From contig NZ_VATY01000001.1 of assembly GCF_005885635.1 (NCBI RefSeq), positions 1,054,001-1,118,000 of the forward strand: DNA of 64,000 bases. The letters are read 5' to 3'. How positions within the stretch are numbered: position 1 is the stretch's first letter; each line of letters begins with the position of its first letter. The translations under genes were made by a program, and so were the position numbers. Below are positions 54,110 through 63,516 of this stretch, in pieces. Source of the DNA: Maribacter algarum (ex Zhang et al. 2020). GTDB taxonomy: Bacteria; Bacteroidota; Bacteroidia; Flavobacteriales; Flavobacteriaceae. The notes beneath the pieces are model-generated. The model did no database searches. It was given only the letters and a program-made list of their open reading frames with translations, and was not told where the DNA came from.

Positions 54110-56839
54110 CTATGGCTTATAAATAACAAAGGAAAAACTATTATCATTTTGAATGCCGTCTATACCCTTAGTTGCAATTAGTAATGTCTCGGCTGATGAA
54201 TAAGCGTAGTTTATAAATCCAGGAAAAAGATTTCCTCTACTCAATACTACGGTATACCGCGAATCTATTCTCGCTCCAACAAATCTAATTTGGTAAATAC
54301 CTTCTCCCGTCCGAGACACTGTAAAGTTATCAGTTCCAGAACCTTTATCGCCACTAGTGGTTACAACGCCATACGCATAGGGTATCATATTTGCCGAACC
54401 TGTTCTAGCGCCATGTATCTCGCTCGAGGTTTTAATATCTCCATCAACTTCTAATTTAACGGTTGGATTTGTGGTGCCGATACCGACATCTCCATCAGCA
54501 TCTACAGTAAGTTTTGGGTTCGCTCCCGTGGTTAGGTGAACCTTTCCCGTGGTATTCAATACACCTGTACCAAAATCCATATCATTATCACCTGTCCAGA
54601 TGCCTGCGTATCCTTTATACCCCCCAGAATTGTTAAATGCGATATAGTTGTTACCTCCAGAAGAGATTAGATTGATTGACCTTTCCCTTTCAGTAGAAAC
54701 ATTCAAGGGGTAATTTGCTGAACTATTTATTCCAATACCAATGTTTCCAGAACCATAGTTAATTCCCTCCACATCTTCTGTCCATAACGAACTTCCACTA
54801 CCACTGGCGCCTATAACTAAATTACCATCAGCATCAGCCATTACATTTCGTTGGCCCGTACCCGCAAGTTCAGTAGAACGAATATCACCATCTACATGTA
54901 ACTTCACTGCTGGGTTTTCTATACCAATTCCTAACCTTCCTGAAAGATAATTTTTATCTTCTCCATCTGTGTAAATCCCATACTTATCACCAGCGCCAGC
55001 ATGTATTCTTGAAAAGAAGGCATACTTCGTTCCAGTTCCAGCACCGTTCATATCTGCTCTATAGGCATATGAGGTGGCGCCTGCGGCACTTTCTACACTT
55101 GACCTCATTCCAAAGGTAAGTTCATCATCATTACTTCTCGCACTCGATGAAATTCCCACTTTATAACCTGGGTTAAAAACAGAGGCCTGTATACCGTTTC
55201 TGATACCTGGCAGGGCATTTTGAACGAACAATCTTGCTGTGAGACTTGCTTGATGTCCAATTCCAACAACACCAGATCTCCTTGAAATGCCTTCTTCATC
55301 TTCTGACCAAAGTGAACTTCCGCCTCCAGCAGCACCAATGATTAAATTTCCATCGGCATCAGCCATAACATTCCGTTGACCAGAGCCACTTAGGTTACGA
55401 ATGCGAGCATCCCCGCCAATATCTAAAGTAGCAGTTGGAAATGCACCTATTCCAACATTACCTCCTTCTGAATTTAGCATCAAGTTAGATGGAATTCCGT
55501 TGGCCAAGGTTTGAATGGCTTTTCCTCCCATGACCATTTGAAAAGGGCCGCCCGTAATTTCATTATCCGTTATAGTAAAAAGTGCGTTTGTAAAACCTAT
55601 ATCTTCAGATACACCAGGCACACCGGCAATTTCAAAAAGTGTTTTAGGTATCTCTCCACCTGTGTTAATTCCCACTCTATTATTCGAGTATATGTGGGTA
55701 GCTTCTTCATTCCAAAGTGAACTTCCTCCTGCACCTCCAGTTTCATCGGTGCCAGCAACCCAGTTGCCGAGAGCGGCATCCCATTTGGCTACTTGACCAT
55801 CAGATGTTCCTATCAGTCCATCCACAATACCTTCATTACCTACCAAAAGGCCACGACGTCTAGTTACATCTATTTCATTTTCTGGATCCGCATCGGCATC
55901 TGTTCCTCCACTGGGTATTGTAACAGTTCCACCATCGGTTAAACTTAGTTCGTTCGTTCCTGGGTCAAAACTGATGGTCTGTATTTCGTTGGTTGGGTCT
56001 GCGTCCGCATCAGTGCCTCCACTTGGAATAATAACTGTATTTCCATCCGAAAGGCTCAATTCATTGGTGCCAGCATCGAAAGTAAGAGATTGCAGTTCAT
56101 TTTCTGGGTCGGCATCTGCATCGGTTCCGCCTGAAGGAATTGTGATTTCTCCCCCATCGGTAAGGCTGATTTTATTTGAAGCCGCATCAAAACTAATCGT
56201 CTGTATTTCATTAGTTGGATCTGCGTCCGCATCGGTGCCACCACTTGGAATAGTAACTGTATTTCCATCAGACAGACTCAATTCATTTGTACCAGCGTCG
56301 AAACTCAAGGTCTGAAATTCGTTGGATGGGTCTGCATCGGCATCAACACTTCCGCTGGTCACCAATTCATCAATGGCATCTTGAGTCGTCATAGCTGTTA
56401 GACCAGATGTTGAATTGTCATATGGCACTTCATCTGCCGAAGGATTGGTGATATTTCCTGCACTAATCGCATAAGGCACGGCCATCATTTCTGTGGTTCC
56501 GATTTCGTTTCCGTTCATTGAAACGGTTACAAAGGTTGCAGCGCTTCCCCAGGGAAGCGCATTGTAATCACCTTTTGCTGGACTACCGTTGCCAATTAAA
56601 AGACTGAAAACTCCATTCGCGTCTGTCATTACAGCATGACTTTCTTCATAAACAGAAGTTGCACTCGCATTTCCAAACTTCAAGGCGATGTCTATGGTCA
56701 TCGATTCTGAAGCCAACAATGCATTATCTACATTACGGGCCACGCCTTGGTAATTGATAAAGTTCTTTTGGGTTTCTTGGGCAATCATTATTCCTGAGAA
56801 TATGATTGCAAATAGTAAGACAATGTAATTTTTTTTCAT
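54110..56839 (-). CDS. Large repeat-containing surface protein
   Basis: 909 residues with signal peptide (MKKNYIVLLFAIIFSGIMIAQ). N-terminal region (about 22-150) with FINYQGVARNVDNALLASES, a module common in flavobacterial tail-fibre-like surface proteins. Residues about 170-328 hold 37-residue tandem repeats, each with DADADP-x-NE and a strand pair ending in DGxxVTIPSGGT. The following part repeats VGIG-type shaft motifs and GQRNVMADADGNL, as in trimeric fibres and S74-type tail proteins, and ends without a T9SS domain. Probably an adhesin or fibre. The upstream neighbour on the same strand is T9SS-sorted. Confidence 0.8.
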   Translation of the reverse strand: MKKNYIVLLFAIIFSGIMIAQETQKNFINYQGVARNVDNALLASESMTIDIALKFGNASATSVYEESHAVMTDANGVFSLLIGNGSPAKGDYNALPWGSAATFVTVSMNGNEIGTTEMMAVPYAISAGNITNPSADEVPYDNSTSGLTAMTTQDAIDELVTSGSVDADADPSNEFQTLSFDAGTNELSLSDGNTVTIPSGGTDADADPTNEIQTISFDAASNKISLTDGGEITIPSGGTDADADPENELQSLTFDAGTNELSLSDGNTVIIPSGGTDADADPTNEIQTISFDPGTNELSLTDGGTVTIPSGGTDADADPENEIDVTRRRGLLVGNEGIVDGLIGTSDGQVAKWDAALGNWVAGTDETGGAGGSSLWNEEATHIYSNNRVGINTGGEIPKTLFEIAGVPGVSEDIGFTNALFTITDNEITGGPFQMVMGGKAIQTLANGIPSNLMLNSEGGNVGIGAFPTATLDIGGDARIRNLSGSGQRNVMADADGNLIIGAAGGGSSLWSEDEEGISRRSGVVGIGHQASLTARLFVQNALPGIRNGIQASVFNPGYKVGISSSARSNDDELTFGMRSSVESAAGATSYAYRADMNGAGTGTKYAFFSRIHAGAGDKYGIYTDGEDKNYLSGRLGIGIENPAVKLHVDGDIRSTELAGTGQRNVMADADGNLVIGASGSGSSLWTEDVEGINYGSGNIGIGINSSANYPLNVSTERERSINLISSGGNNYIAFNNSGGYKGYAGIWTGDNDMDFGTGVLNTTGKVHLTTGANPKLTVDADGDVGIGTTNPTVKLEVDGDIKTSSEIHGARTGSANMIPYAYGVVTTSGDKGSGTDNFTVSRTGEGIYQIRFVGARIDSRYTVVLSRGNLFPGFINYAYSSAETLLIATKGIDGIQNDNSFSFVIYKP
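55883..56345 (-). repeat. 111-bp coding tandem repeats
   Basis: The proline codon of the DADADP motif recurs at 55883, 55994, 56105, 56216 and 56327, exactly 111 bp apart: four full periods and a fifth partial unit. Units alternate in sequence (TNE and ENE types), which suggests duplication of a two-unit block. Confidence 0.85.
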
Positions 56840-56862
56840 GATTTCTCGATTTCTTGGTTGTT

Positions 56863-57342
56863 CTATTTTTTAATTATTTTAAACAGTTTAGCCTCCTCAG
56901 TACCTTCAACAAATAGGCGTAGCACATACATACCTTTTGATAAATGACTCAAATCGATTTTATGTTCTATTTGAGAAGCATCCACTTTTTTCTTAAGGGT
57001 TCGCTTACCATCTACCGCAAAAAGGGTAATGGCATAAATAGGGTTGTTATTGGTAAAGATGTTCAGTTCATCAACCACAGGGTTTGGAAAGATTTTGACA
57101 CCCTCCAATTCCTTTTGTGCAGTAATGGGTTCTACCATCAATGACCCGGCCCAGAAGCCCTGGTCAATCGAACTTTCGCTCGCTATAAAACCAACCATAG
57201 GTTCGCCAATGGTATACCCGATGACAACTTCCGGCGCGGACATATTGCCTCCGGCACTTGCTATTACCGTCTTATTCGTTGATTGGGCGCAAAGATGTAT
57301 CGCACTAAAAATTAAAAAGTAAGTAAGTAGTAGTTTCATCAT
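56863..57342 (-). CDS. T9SS-sorted secreted protein
   Basis: 159 residues with signal peptide (MMKLLLTYFLIFSAIHLCAQ). A short middle region (ASAGGNMSAPEVVIGYTIGE) matches N-terminal stretches seen in other T9SS cargo. The last 75 residues are a type A sorting domain: VKIFPNPVVDELNIF, ITLFAVDGKRTL, IDLSHLSKGMYVLRL and a basic end LFKIIKK. The sorting domain directs export through the type IX system and attachment to the cell surface. It has almost no passenger, so it may be a small structural or adapter protein for the large surface protein encoded 23 bp downstream. Confidence 0.87.
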   Translation of the reverse strand: MMKLLLTYFLIFSAIHLCAQSTNKTVIASAGGNMSAPEVVIGYTIGEPMVGFIASESSIDQGFWAGSLMVEPITAQKELEGVKIFPNPVVDELNIFTNNNPIYAITLFAVDGKRTLKKKVDASQIEHKIDLSHLSKGMYVLRLFVEGTEEAKLFKIIKK

Positions 57343-57475
57343 ATAGCCTTTTGTTCTTCTTTTATGTCATTGTGAAGAAGAGGTTAACAATTCTTGTGCT
57401 TTTTTTCGAGCCATGATAGAATCATGCTGAAGAAATTGCTAACCGGGCTATATTACTAAAGGAAAGAAGTCTTTG

Positions 57476-57568
57476 TTAATTAGAAATGGCGGTTACCACC
57501 AATACTATGGCGATAATTAACATTCCTATTACGAGAATTTCCCCCGCCTCTATTCTAGTGGTTTTCAT
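57476..57568 (-). CDS. Possible 30-residue membrane protein
   Basis: ATG at 57568, TAA at 57476. A short charged start (MKTTRIEAGE) precedes one hydrophobic helix (ILVIGMLIIAIVLVVTAIS). It lies between two secreted-protein genes on the same strand. Composition is that of a genuine single-pass micro-protein, but no family is recognised. Confidence 0.35.
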   Translation of the reverse strand: MKTTRIEAGEILVIGMLIIAIVLVVTAISN

Positions 57569-57599
57569 AGTGTTTCTTTTTAGTTGTTCTAAAGTATTT

Positions 57600-58046
57600 C
57601 TAGGGCTTTTGCGTTTTTATGACCAGCTCCCCTTTTTTGTTGGCAATTACCTTTGCCTTGGTTTCACCCAGATTAAATTCATCGCCAGGGGAGATGTTTT
57701 CTGACTGAAAAAATTCTTCAATAGGCGAAAACTGTTTGTCTGTATAGATAACTACTGTTGTATTTTTACCGGGTACTATTGTGTTTTTATTTAGGTGATA
57801 ACTTCCTTTTAATAAGCCTAAGAAAAATTTATGGTGACCGTAGTTTTTCATTAATTGTTTTTCTTCTGTTTTTTGAAAATTTGCGAGTAAAACAATATGT
57901 TCCACTACATCTGACTTGTTATCAACCACCAATATTACCTTGGTTTCTTTTGTAATTCTTTCTTGGCCAAAGCATATTCCAGAGCATAATACGATAGCCG
58001 TAACCAACAAAATTTTCAATCGTAGATCAAGTAGCTGCATCATCAT
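57600..58046 (-). CDS. Small secreted protein of unknown function
   Basis: 148 residues with a signal peptide (LKILLVTAIVLCSGICFGQ after a short N-terminal stretch with three Met; which Met starts is open). The mature part is beta-rich and lysine-rich (ETKVILVVDNKSDVVEHIVL, GKNTTVVIYTDKQFSP, ETKAKVIANKKGELVIKT), possibly a small beta-sandwich. I recognise no family. It lies immediately downstream of the hybrid regulator gene in the same direction (about 100 bp). Confidence 0.65.
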   Translation of the reverse strand: MMMQLLDLRLKILLVTAIVLCSGICFGQERITKETKVILVVDNKSDVVEHIVLLANFQKTEEKQLMKNYGHHKFFLGLLKGSYHLNKNTIVPGKNTTVVIYTDKQFSPIEEFFQSENISPGDEFNLGETKAKVIANKKGELVIKTQKP

Positions 58047-58143
58047 TTTGATTTGTTCATCAAAACTATTTTAATGCATAATGAAGTAATAGTATATATG
58101 TAACAATAATTACAACTTATGTAACATTGTTGACCTACATAGC

Positions 58144-61100
58144 CTAATGAGAGGTTTTCAAATATTCGGAGGGTGTTTTTTTGTAGGTTTCTTTAAAACA
58201 TTTAATAAAATAGGAAGGAGTATTAAAGCCTACTGTATAGGCAACCTCGTTTATAGTGGCATCAGAAGTTTTTAGAATTTGTAGCGCTTGCTTTAAACGT
58301 TGCGAACGAATAAAGGCAGATGTAGAAAGCCCTGTAAAAGCCATTAGTTTTCGATGAAGTTGCATTCGGCTCATACCAATAGACTTACAAAAAGATTCGG
58401 CGCTGAAATCCGGATCTGATAGTTGCTTATCCAATACGTTTTGAACCCGATTGAAAAAAAGCTGATCGGTAGGGGTAAGAGCGATATCTTTTGCTTTGAT
58501 TATCATTTCTTGACTATAGCGATTTCTTAGCTTTTTACGAGTTGCAATAAGGTTCTCTACCCTTGTTTGGAGAACAGGAAGATTGAAAGGCTTGGTTATA
58601 AAATCATCTGCTCCAGATTTTAGTCCTTTCAGTTCTTGTTCTTCACCTATACCGGCCGTCAATAATATGATGGGGATATGGCTTGTGCGTTCATCTGTTT
58701 TTAAAGTATTACAGAGTTCAATACCATCACACACGGGCATACGCACATCTGTAATTATCAGGTCTGGAACCACTTCCAAGGCCTTTTCAATACCTTGCCG
58801 CCCATCTTCGGCTTCAAAAACCTGGTATTTCTTATTCCATACGGATTTTATAAACTGCCTTACTTCTTTATGGTCTTCAACTACCAAAAGAATGGGGAGT
58901 TCTTCCTGATTTGGGTTTTCTGAATTCTTAGGATTGCTATCTACACTATCCAAATTGTTTGTACCAATGGGTTTATACGGACTTGAAATAACTTCTATCT
59001 GATCTATTTCAGTAAATGCTTCTTTTTCAATAGGCAGACGCACTTGAAAAAGGATGCTGTTCTCTTTTTGCATCTGAACCGTAATTTCCCCTTGATACAA
59101 ATGCACCAGTTCTTTAACCAAAGAAAGCCCAACTCCTGCACCTTCGGAATACTCATCTTCTTGGTAAAAACGGGTAAATAGCTTTTCAACATCAACACTA
59201 GTTGAAGGAGATACCGTGTTTTTGATATTTAAGCGTAAATAATGGTCGTTTTTAGTTGCCTCTATTTGGCAATTACCTCCTTCAAGACCATGTTTAAAGG
59301 CATTCGAAAGAAGATTGGTTACTATTTTTTCAAGAGCATCTTCATCATACCAAGAATCATTAAAATCAGCAATGTTAACCTTATATGCTATATTTTTGAG
59401 TTTTGCCCTGTATTCAAAAGAACTGGTCAACATACCTAAAAACAAACCCAGATTACCTTTTGCGATTTTCAGTTTTAGTTTTCCTTTTTCAAGTTTTGCC
59501 AGATACAACAACTGATCTACCAACGATATCAATCTATTCGTATTTCGCTTAATCATAGAGAAGTTGGTGAAATCGTCCTCCGTTAAGGAGCCTTCACTCA
59601 ATTTCGCATCGACTGGTCCTGAAATTAAGGTGAGCGGTGTTCTGAATTCATGGGAAACATCAGTATATAATTTCGATTTAAAATCATTTAAGCGTTTTAA
59701 TCTTATAGCTTCCTCTTCCTGTAATTGCAGATTCAAACGCATTCGTAATCGCCATTTCAGATAACTGTAAAAACCATATATTGCTGCCAACAGCAAGAAT
59801 ATGTAAAGGACTTTCGCGAGCGAAGTAAGATACCAAGGGGCGTGTATTTGAAATTTATAATTCACAGGGATATTGTTCCAAACACCATCATAGTTGCTTG
59901 ATTTTACTTGAAAATCATAATCTCCTGGAGGTAATTGTGAATACCTTGCAAAATTCGTATTACCTGCATGCACCCATTCTTTTTCATAGTCTAGCAAGCG
60001 GTATTGATATTGATTTTTTTCTGGAAGTGAGAACTGTAAACTTGAAAAGGTAAAAGTCAGGGTATTTTCATTATGCTCTAAAGCTAGATTTTGAGTTAAA
60101 GGGCGCGATTCATTAAAAACCTCTAAATCAGTTATTGTTGTCTTCGGTAAAACATTGTTTTCTTGCAGTTCGTTTGGTTTGAAAAAGTAAAATCCTTCTA
60201 AACCCCCAAAATATAGATTGCCCGACTTATCTTTATGGTAGGCACCTGTATTGAATTCGGTGGCAAGTCCATCATAATTGGCATAGTTGATAATTTGTGG
60301 TTGAGCTTCAAGTGATGTGCCTGACTCAAATTTGGTGATACCTTTATTGGAACTTAACCATAAGTTTTGTTCCTCATCAGGAAGTATTCCGTAGATGACA
60401 TTGTTTGCAAGTCCGTCTTCAACGGTAAATGAATAGAATTTGTTCTGATTAATATCAAAAGCGTTCAAACCAGAGCCATTTGTACCAATCCACAGAATTC
60501 CGTTAGGGTCTTCGTATATGGATTTAATATTGTTACTAGCCAAAGAATTGTTCTCCTCAATAGAATGCTTATACCAAACAAAGGTCTCCGTGGTTGGATT
60601 AAAGGAGGCAATACCTTCCTCTTCTGTACCCAGCCAAAGTGTTCCATTTTTCCCAGCCGAAATGACTCGAATGTTGTTTCCCGGAGGGCCTTTTTCGCTT
60701 TCATTCCGTGTTTTGTATTTCTTTAGTTCTCCTTTGTCTTTATCAAATAATATAAGACCTTGTTCTCTTGTTGCCAGCCAAAATTGATTCTTCTCATCTT
60801 TAAAAATATCCCAAACTGTTTCGGCTGATAAAGGAATTTCTGAATTAGACGAATAATGCTTGAAACGTTCATTTTGATTTAAAATACTCAAGCCTTTTCC
60901 TTGACTTCCTATCCACAAATCATTATGCTGGTCTACAGCGAGGCTCATAATTCTATCTGACTTGATGGCATTCTTATCCAACTCATTCGATTTGAAGGCT
61001 TGCCAGCTATTCGTCTCGGGCTCGTAACGTGTGAGTCCCTTGCCAGAAGTTCCTACCCATACCGTTTCATTCTTATCAACCACAAGAGCGCGAACTACAT

Positions 61101-62184
61101 CTATATTAATGTTTTCCGGAGTTTGATAATTGGTGAGCGAATTAAATTTTTCTAGGTACTCATCGTAATAACTGACGCCAGCGCCGTCGGTACCAAACCA
61201 GAGCGTACCCGAATAATCTTCATAGATACAGAGTACATCGTCGTAATGAAGTGTAATTGGGTTGTTTTCCTCAACATTGAAATGAGTGATTTTTTTCAGC
61301 TTGAAATCTACCATGTAAACTCCTCTGCCATATGTGGCTATCCAAAGGCGATCTTTTTTATCAATGTGGAGGTCGGTTATGTTTAACTCCACTGGGAGAG
61401 GGTCGGTAAATTCCATTTGACTAATCCTTTGATAAGCCTCGTTACCTATTTCCTTAAAATAAAGTCCATCACCGAAGGTAGAAATCCATTCTATCCCATT
61501 TGAATCAAAAATGATATCGCTGAAATTTGCAACAATGGTATCTCCATAGATAGTTCTGGGGGTTTCTTTAAGGAGCTTGGATGTCTTATGATTGTAAACA
61601 ATAATTTCAGAATCTTTGGCAAGCACTAAATTCCCAAGCAGGTCTTGCGCCATACGGTATACAGCACCTTCGATATCATCTGCGGTAAGTATTTGCTGGG
61701 CTTCACTCTCATTTGGCTTCAATAAAAATAAGCCATTGCTGTATGTACCGAACCAAGTATTGAAGTTAGTATCTTGAAAAATTATGCTTACATCGGTAAT
61801 TCCAAGAAGGGGGTCAAAATTATTGGTTTCAGGGTTTAATTTTACGGCAATTTTATTCATTGGAATGGCCCAGACATCACCTTTTCTATCCGTATACACC
61901 TTACCCAAAAAACTATAATTTGGCCTCGTAATGTCCACGAAGGTAAAGGGAAGGATTTCGAACTTTCGACCATCATATTTATTGAGGCCGTCTTGGGTCG
62001 CTATCCAAAGATATCCCGTGCTATCTTGGGTAATGGATACTGTGCTATTTTGTGAAAGACCGTCTTTTACGGATAACTGTCGAAAAGTAATCTGTGATTG
62101 CGGATAAAGTAAGTATACCGAACAGATACAGACAAGAATACTTAAGCTTTTTCTTAGATTTACGATTTGCATTACTGATTTCAC
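58144..62184 (-). CDS. Hybrid two-component system sensor/regulator (HTCS)
   Basis: 1,346 residues, one-protein signalling chain. Signal/anchor near 10-30; two periplasmic seven-bladed propellers of reg_prop repeats (about 35-690; LWIATQDGLNKYDG, LWIGTNGSGLNAFD); Y_Y_Y domain (about 700-775); transmembrane helix (about 786-808); HisKA with phospho-acceptor His845 (DVSHEFRTPL); HATPase domain; receiver with Asp1146 (IITDVRMP) and Lys1198 (ITKPFN); AraC-type HTH (about 1244-1346). All signalling residues are intact. Start at 62184 or 62172. HTCS usually sense glycan fragments and control polysaccharide loci, but none adjoins. Likely targets are the surface genes downstream or distant genes. Confidence 0.95.
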   Translation of the reverse strand: MKSVMQIVNLRKSLSILVCICSVYLLYPQSQITFRQLSVKDGLSQNSTVSITQDSTGYLWIATQDGLNKYDGRKFEILPFTFVDITRPNYSFLGKVYTDRKGDVWAIPMNKIAVKLNPETNNFDPLLGITDVSIIFQDTNFNTWFGTYSNGLFLLKPNESEAQQILTADDIEGAVYRMAQDLLGNLVLAKDSEIIVYNHKTSKLLKETPRTIYGDTIVANFSDIIFDSNGIEWISTFGDGLYFKEIGNEAYQRISQMEFTDPLPVELNITDLHIDKKDRLWIATYGRGVYMVDFKLKKITHFNVEENNPITLHYDDVLCIYEDYSGTLWFGTDGAGVSYYDEYLEKFNSLTNYQTPENINIDVVRALVVDKNETVWVGTSGKGLTRYEPETNSWQAFKSNELDKNAIKSDRIMSLAVDQHNDLWIGSQGKGLSILNQNERFKHYSSNSEIPLSAETVWDIFKDEKNQFWLATREQGLILFDKDKGELKKYKTRNESEKGPPGNNIRVISAGKNGTLWLGTEEEGIASFNPTTETFVWYKHSIEENNSLASNNIKSIYEDPNGILWIGTNGSGLNAFDINQNKFYSFTVEDGLANNVIYGILPDEEQNLWLSSNKGITKFESGTSLEAQPQIINYANYDGLATEFNTGAYHKDKSGNLYFGGLEGFYFFKPNELQENNVLPKTTITDLEVFNESRPLTQNLALEHNENTLTFTFSSLQFSLPEKNQYQYRLLDYEKEWVHAGNTNFARYSQLPPGDYDFQVKSSNYDGVWNNIPVNYKFQIHAPWYLTSLAKVLYIFLLLAAIYGFYSYLKWRLRMRLNLQLQEEEAIRLKRLNDFKSKLYTDVSHEFRTPLTLISGPVDAKLSEGSLTEDDFTNFSMIKRNTNRLISLVDQLLYLAKLEKGKLKLKIAKGNLGLFLGMLTSSFEYRAKLKNIAYKVNIADFNDSWYDEDALEKIVTNLLSNAFKHGLEGGNCQIEATKNDHYLRLNIKNTVSPSTSVDVEKLFTRFYQEDEYSEGAGVGLSLVKELVHLYQGEITVQMQKENSILFQVRLPIEKEAFTEIDQIEVISSPYKPIGTNNLDSVDSNPKNSENPNQEELPILLVVEDHKEVRQFIKSVWNKKYQVFEAEDGRQGIEKALEVVPDLIITDVRMPVCDGIELCNTLKTDERTSHIPIILLTAGIGEEQELKGLKSGADDFITKPFNLPVLQTRVENLIATRKKLRNRYSQEMIIKAKDIALTPTDQLFFNRVQNVLDKQLSDPDFSAESFCKSIGMSRMQLHRKLMAFTGLSTSAFIRSQRLKQALQILKTSDATINEVAYTVGFNTPSYFIKCFKETYKKTPSEYLKTSH

Positions 62185-62258
62185 CTACTCAAGATAAGAT
62201 AATTCACGTAGATATTTGATTTGGAATACATAACCAAAGAGTTTTCCAGATAACAAAA

Positions 62259-62287
62259 CCCGAGAACATCATCCTGATGTTCTCGGG
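62259..62287 (-). terminator. Terminator of the methyltransferase gene
   Basis: A perfect 13-bp stem (62259-62271 with 62275-62287, loop TCC), CCCGAGAACATCA/TGATGTTCTCGGG, is followed on the minus strand by TTTTGTT. It separates the methyltransferase gene from the HTCS gene. Confidence 0.85.
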
Positions 62288-62359
62288 CAGCTAACACTAA
62301 CCATAATTGTAAGTGGATATTCGTCTGTGGTACCTTAACTGAAATGGGTGAAATGATTT

Positions 62360-63274
62360 TTATAAGCAATGTATGTGTAGATATAAAATTACGTTATCTG
62401 GCATGCGGCTTACATGTATTTCATGTTCTGCAAAACCCGCTTCTTTAGCTAGTTGTAGCAGTTGTGTTTCAGTACGATGAATGAGGTGCCAGTCCCCTAG
62501 AATTTCCATATAGTCTCGACTTGGATTGTGCGCCTCGTTGTAATTACCAACAACTATTTCACCTCCTTTTTTCAGACACCCCTTAAAACGTCTCAATAAC
62601 TTTACAAAAGCTCTATCATTTAGATAGTCGAATAAGCCCGCAGACCATATGAAGTCATATGATTCTTCAGTTTGGTATCTGAAAATATTCGAGTTTACAT
62701 ATTCAATGCGCTCTAAATGGGCTTTGTTCAATTCTTTTGAAAATGCAATGGCTTCATCATCGATTTCAACACAGGTCGTAAATATGTTTTCTTTTTCAGC
62801 ATTATAAAGTTCAACCAATTCCCTTCCTGAACCACTGATAATATTCAATACTTTTATGCTAGAGGCCAACTTCGCTTTTGCTTTTGCCAAGTGCTTAAAA
62901 TACTCTTTTCGATTACGCACTGCGTTAGGGGCCGCACTCTGCTGAACATATTCATCCCAAATTTTATATTTCGAATCTTCAGAAATATGGTTGGTGTAAA
63001 TCCGATCTAAAAAGAGATAATCTCCAGGATAACCATTGGGTTTTAAAAAGCCTCTTCCATGCAGTGTGTTCTCTAAAAATTCCTTTCCAAAACCCAAGCT
63101 GATTTTGGAAATTTCATCTTTAGATATTCTTCCTTTTCTGTACTCATAGGCAGTAATTGAAAGGAGTTCCTCTAATTGGAAAAAATTTGTGTGCGATAGT
63201 TCTTCGGTTGCTATGAATTCCCTTAACAACTCAAGCCCTATACTTTTGTAGGCATTATTTTGAAGTGCAATCAT
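62360..63274 (-). CDS. Class I SAM-dependent methyltransferase
   Basis: 304 residues. A helical N-terminal part (about 1-130) contains YVQQSAAPNAVRNRKEYFKH. The Rossmann methyltransferase core follows: motif I appears as VLNIISGSGRELVEL, then TTCVEIDDEAIAFSKE (acidic ribose-binding end), YVNSNIFRY, YDFIWSAGLFDYLND and CLKKGGEIVVGNYN. The AVRNR segment and the arrangement recall PhcB-like 3-hydroxy-fatty-acid methyltransferases, but this is from memory and unproven. The substrate is unknown. Upstream of, and same strand as, the HTCS gene, but separated by a terminator. Confidence 0.85.
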   Translation of the reverse strand: MIALQNNAYKSIGLELLREFIATEELSHTNFFQLEELLSITAYEYRKGRISKDEISKISLGFGKEFLENTLHGRGFLKPNGYPGDYLFLDRIYTNHISEDSKYKIWDEYVQQSAAPNAVRNRKEYFKHLAKAKAKLASSIKVLNIISGSGRELVELYNAEKENIFTTCVEIDDEAIAFSKELNKAHLERIEYVNSNIFRYQTEESYDFIWSAGLFDYLNDRAFVKLLRRFKGCLKKGGEIVVGNYNEAHNPSRDYMEILGDWHLIHRTETQLLQLAKEAGFAEHEIHVSRMPDNVILYLHIHCL

Positions 63275-63291
63275 AATATCCGATTTATTGT

Positions 63292-63516
63292 TTATTTCGA
63301 CTTCACTACAAAGATGTTCAGATAACCAAAATCAAGCGTACAGGCTCTGTTCAGTTCTCTTAACCATTTATTGGCGAAATACCCTAAAATCAATACCGCC
63401 TCTACTCCGATTAGTATAAAAGGGTTGATTCCTTTTACGATAGTTGAAAGAGGTTCTGCCACTAATAAGGTGGTGTTTAACAATAGTGCTGCGATAATAA
63501 TCATTGATGTTTTCAT
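63292..63516 (-). CDS. Small membrane or secreted protein
   Basis: 74 residues from ATG 63516: a signal-like hydrophobic stretch (MKTSMIIIAALLLNTTLLVA), a second transmembrane segment (PFILIGVEAVLILGYFANKW) and a short polar tail. A longer start at 63543 is less likely. No family recognised. It begins the leftward group with the methyltransferase gene, 17 bp apart. Confidence 0.55.
   Translation of the reverse strand: MKTSMIIIAALLLNTTLLVAEPLSTIVKGINPFILIGVEAVLILGYFANKWLRELNRACTLDFGYLNIFVVKSK

Noticed and set aside
55974-56315. Rightward 113-codon frame with internal repeats
   Set aside because: It is the mirror of the 111-bp coding repeats of the surface protein; repetition keeps the antisense frame open.
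57486-57704. Rightward frame whose N-terminus looks like a lipoprotein signal ending LFSC
   Set aside because: Most of it lies antisense to the secreted-protein gene 57600-58046, which has a better signal peptide and coding character; the hydrophobic look is shared by the opposite strand.
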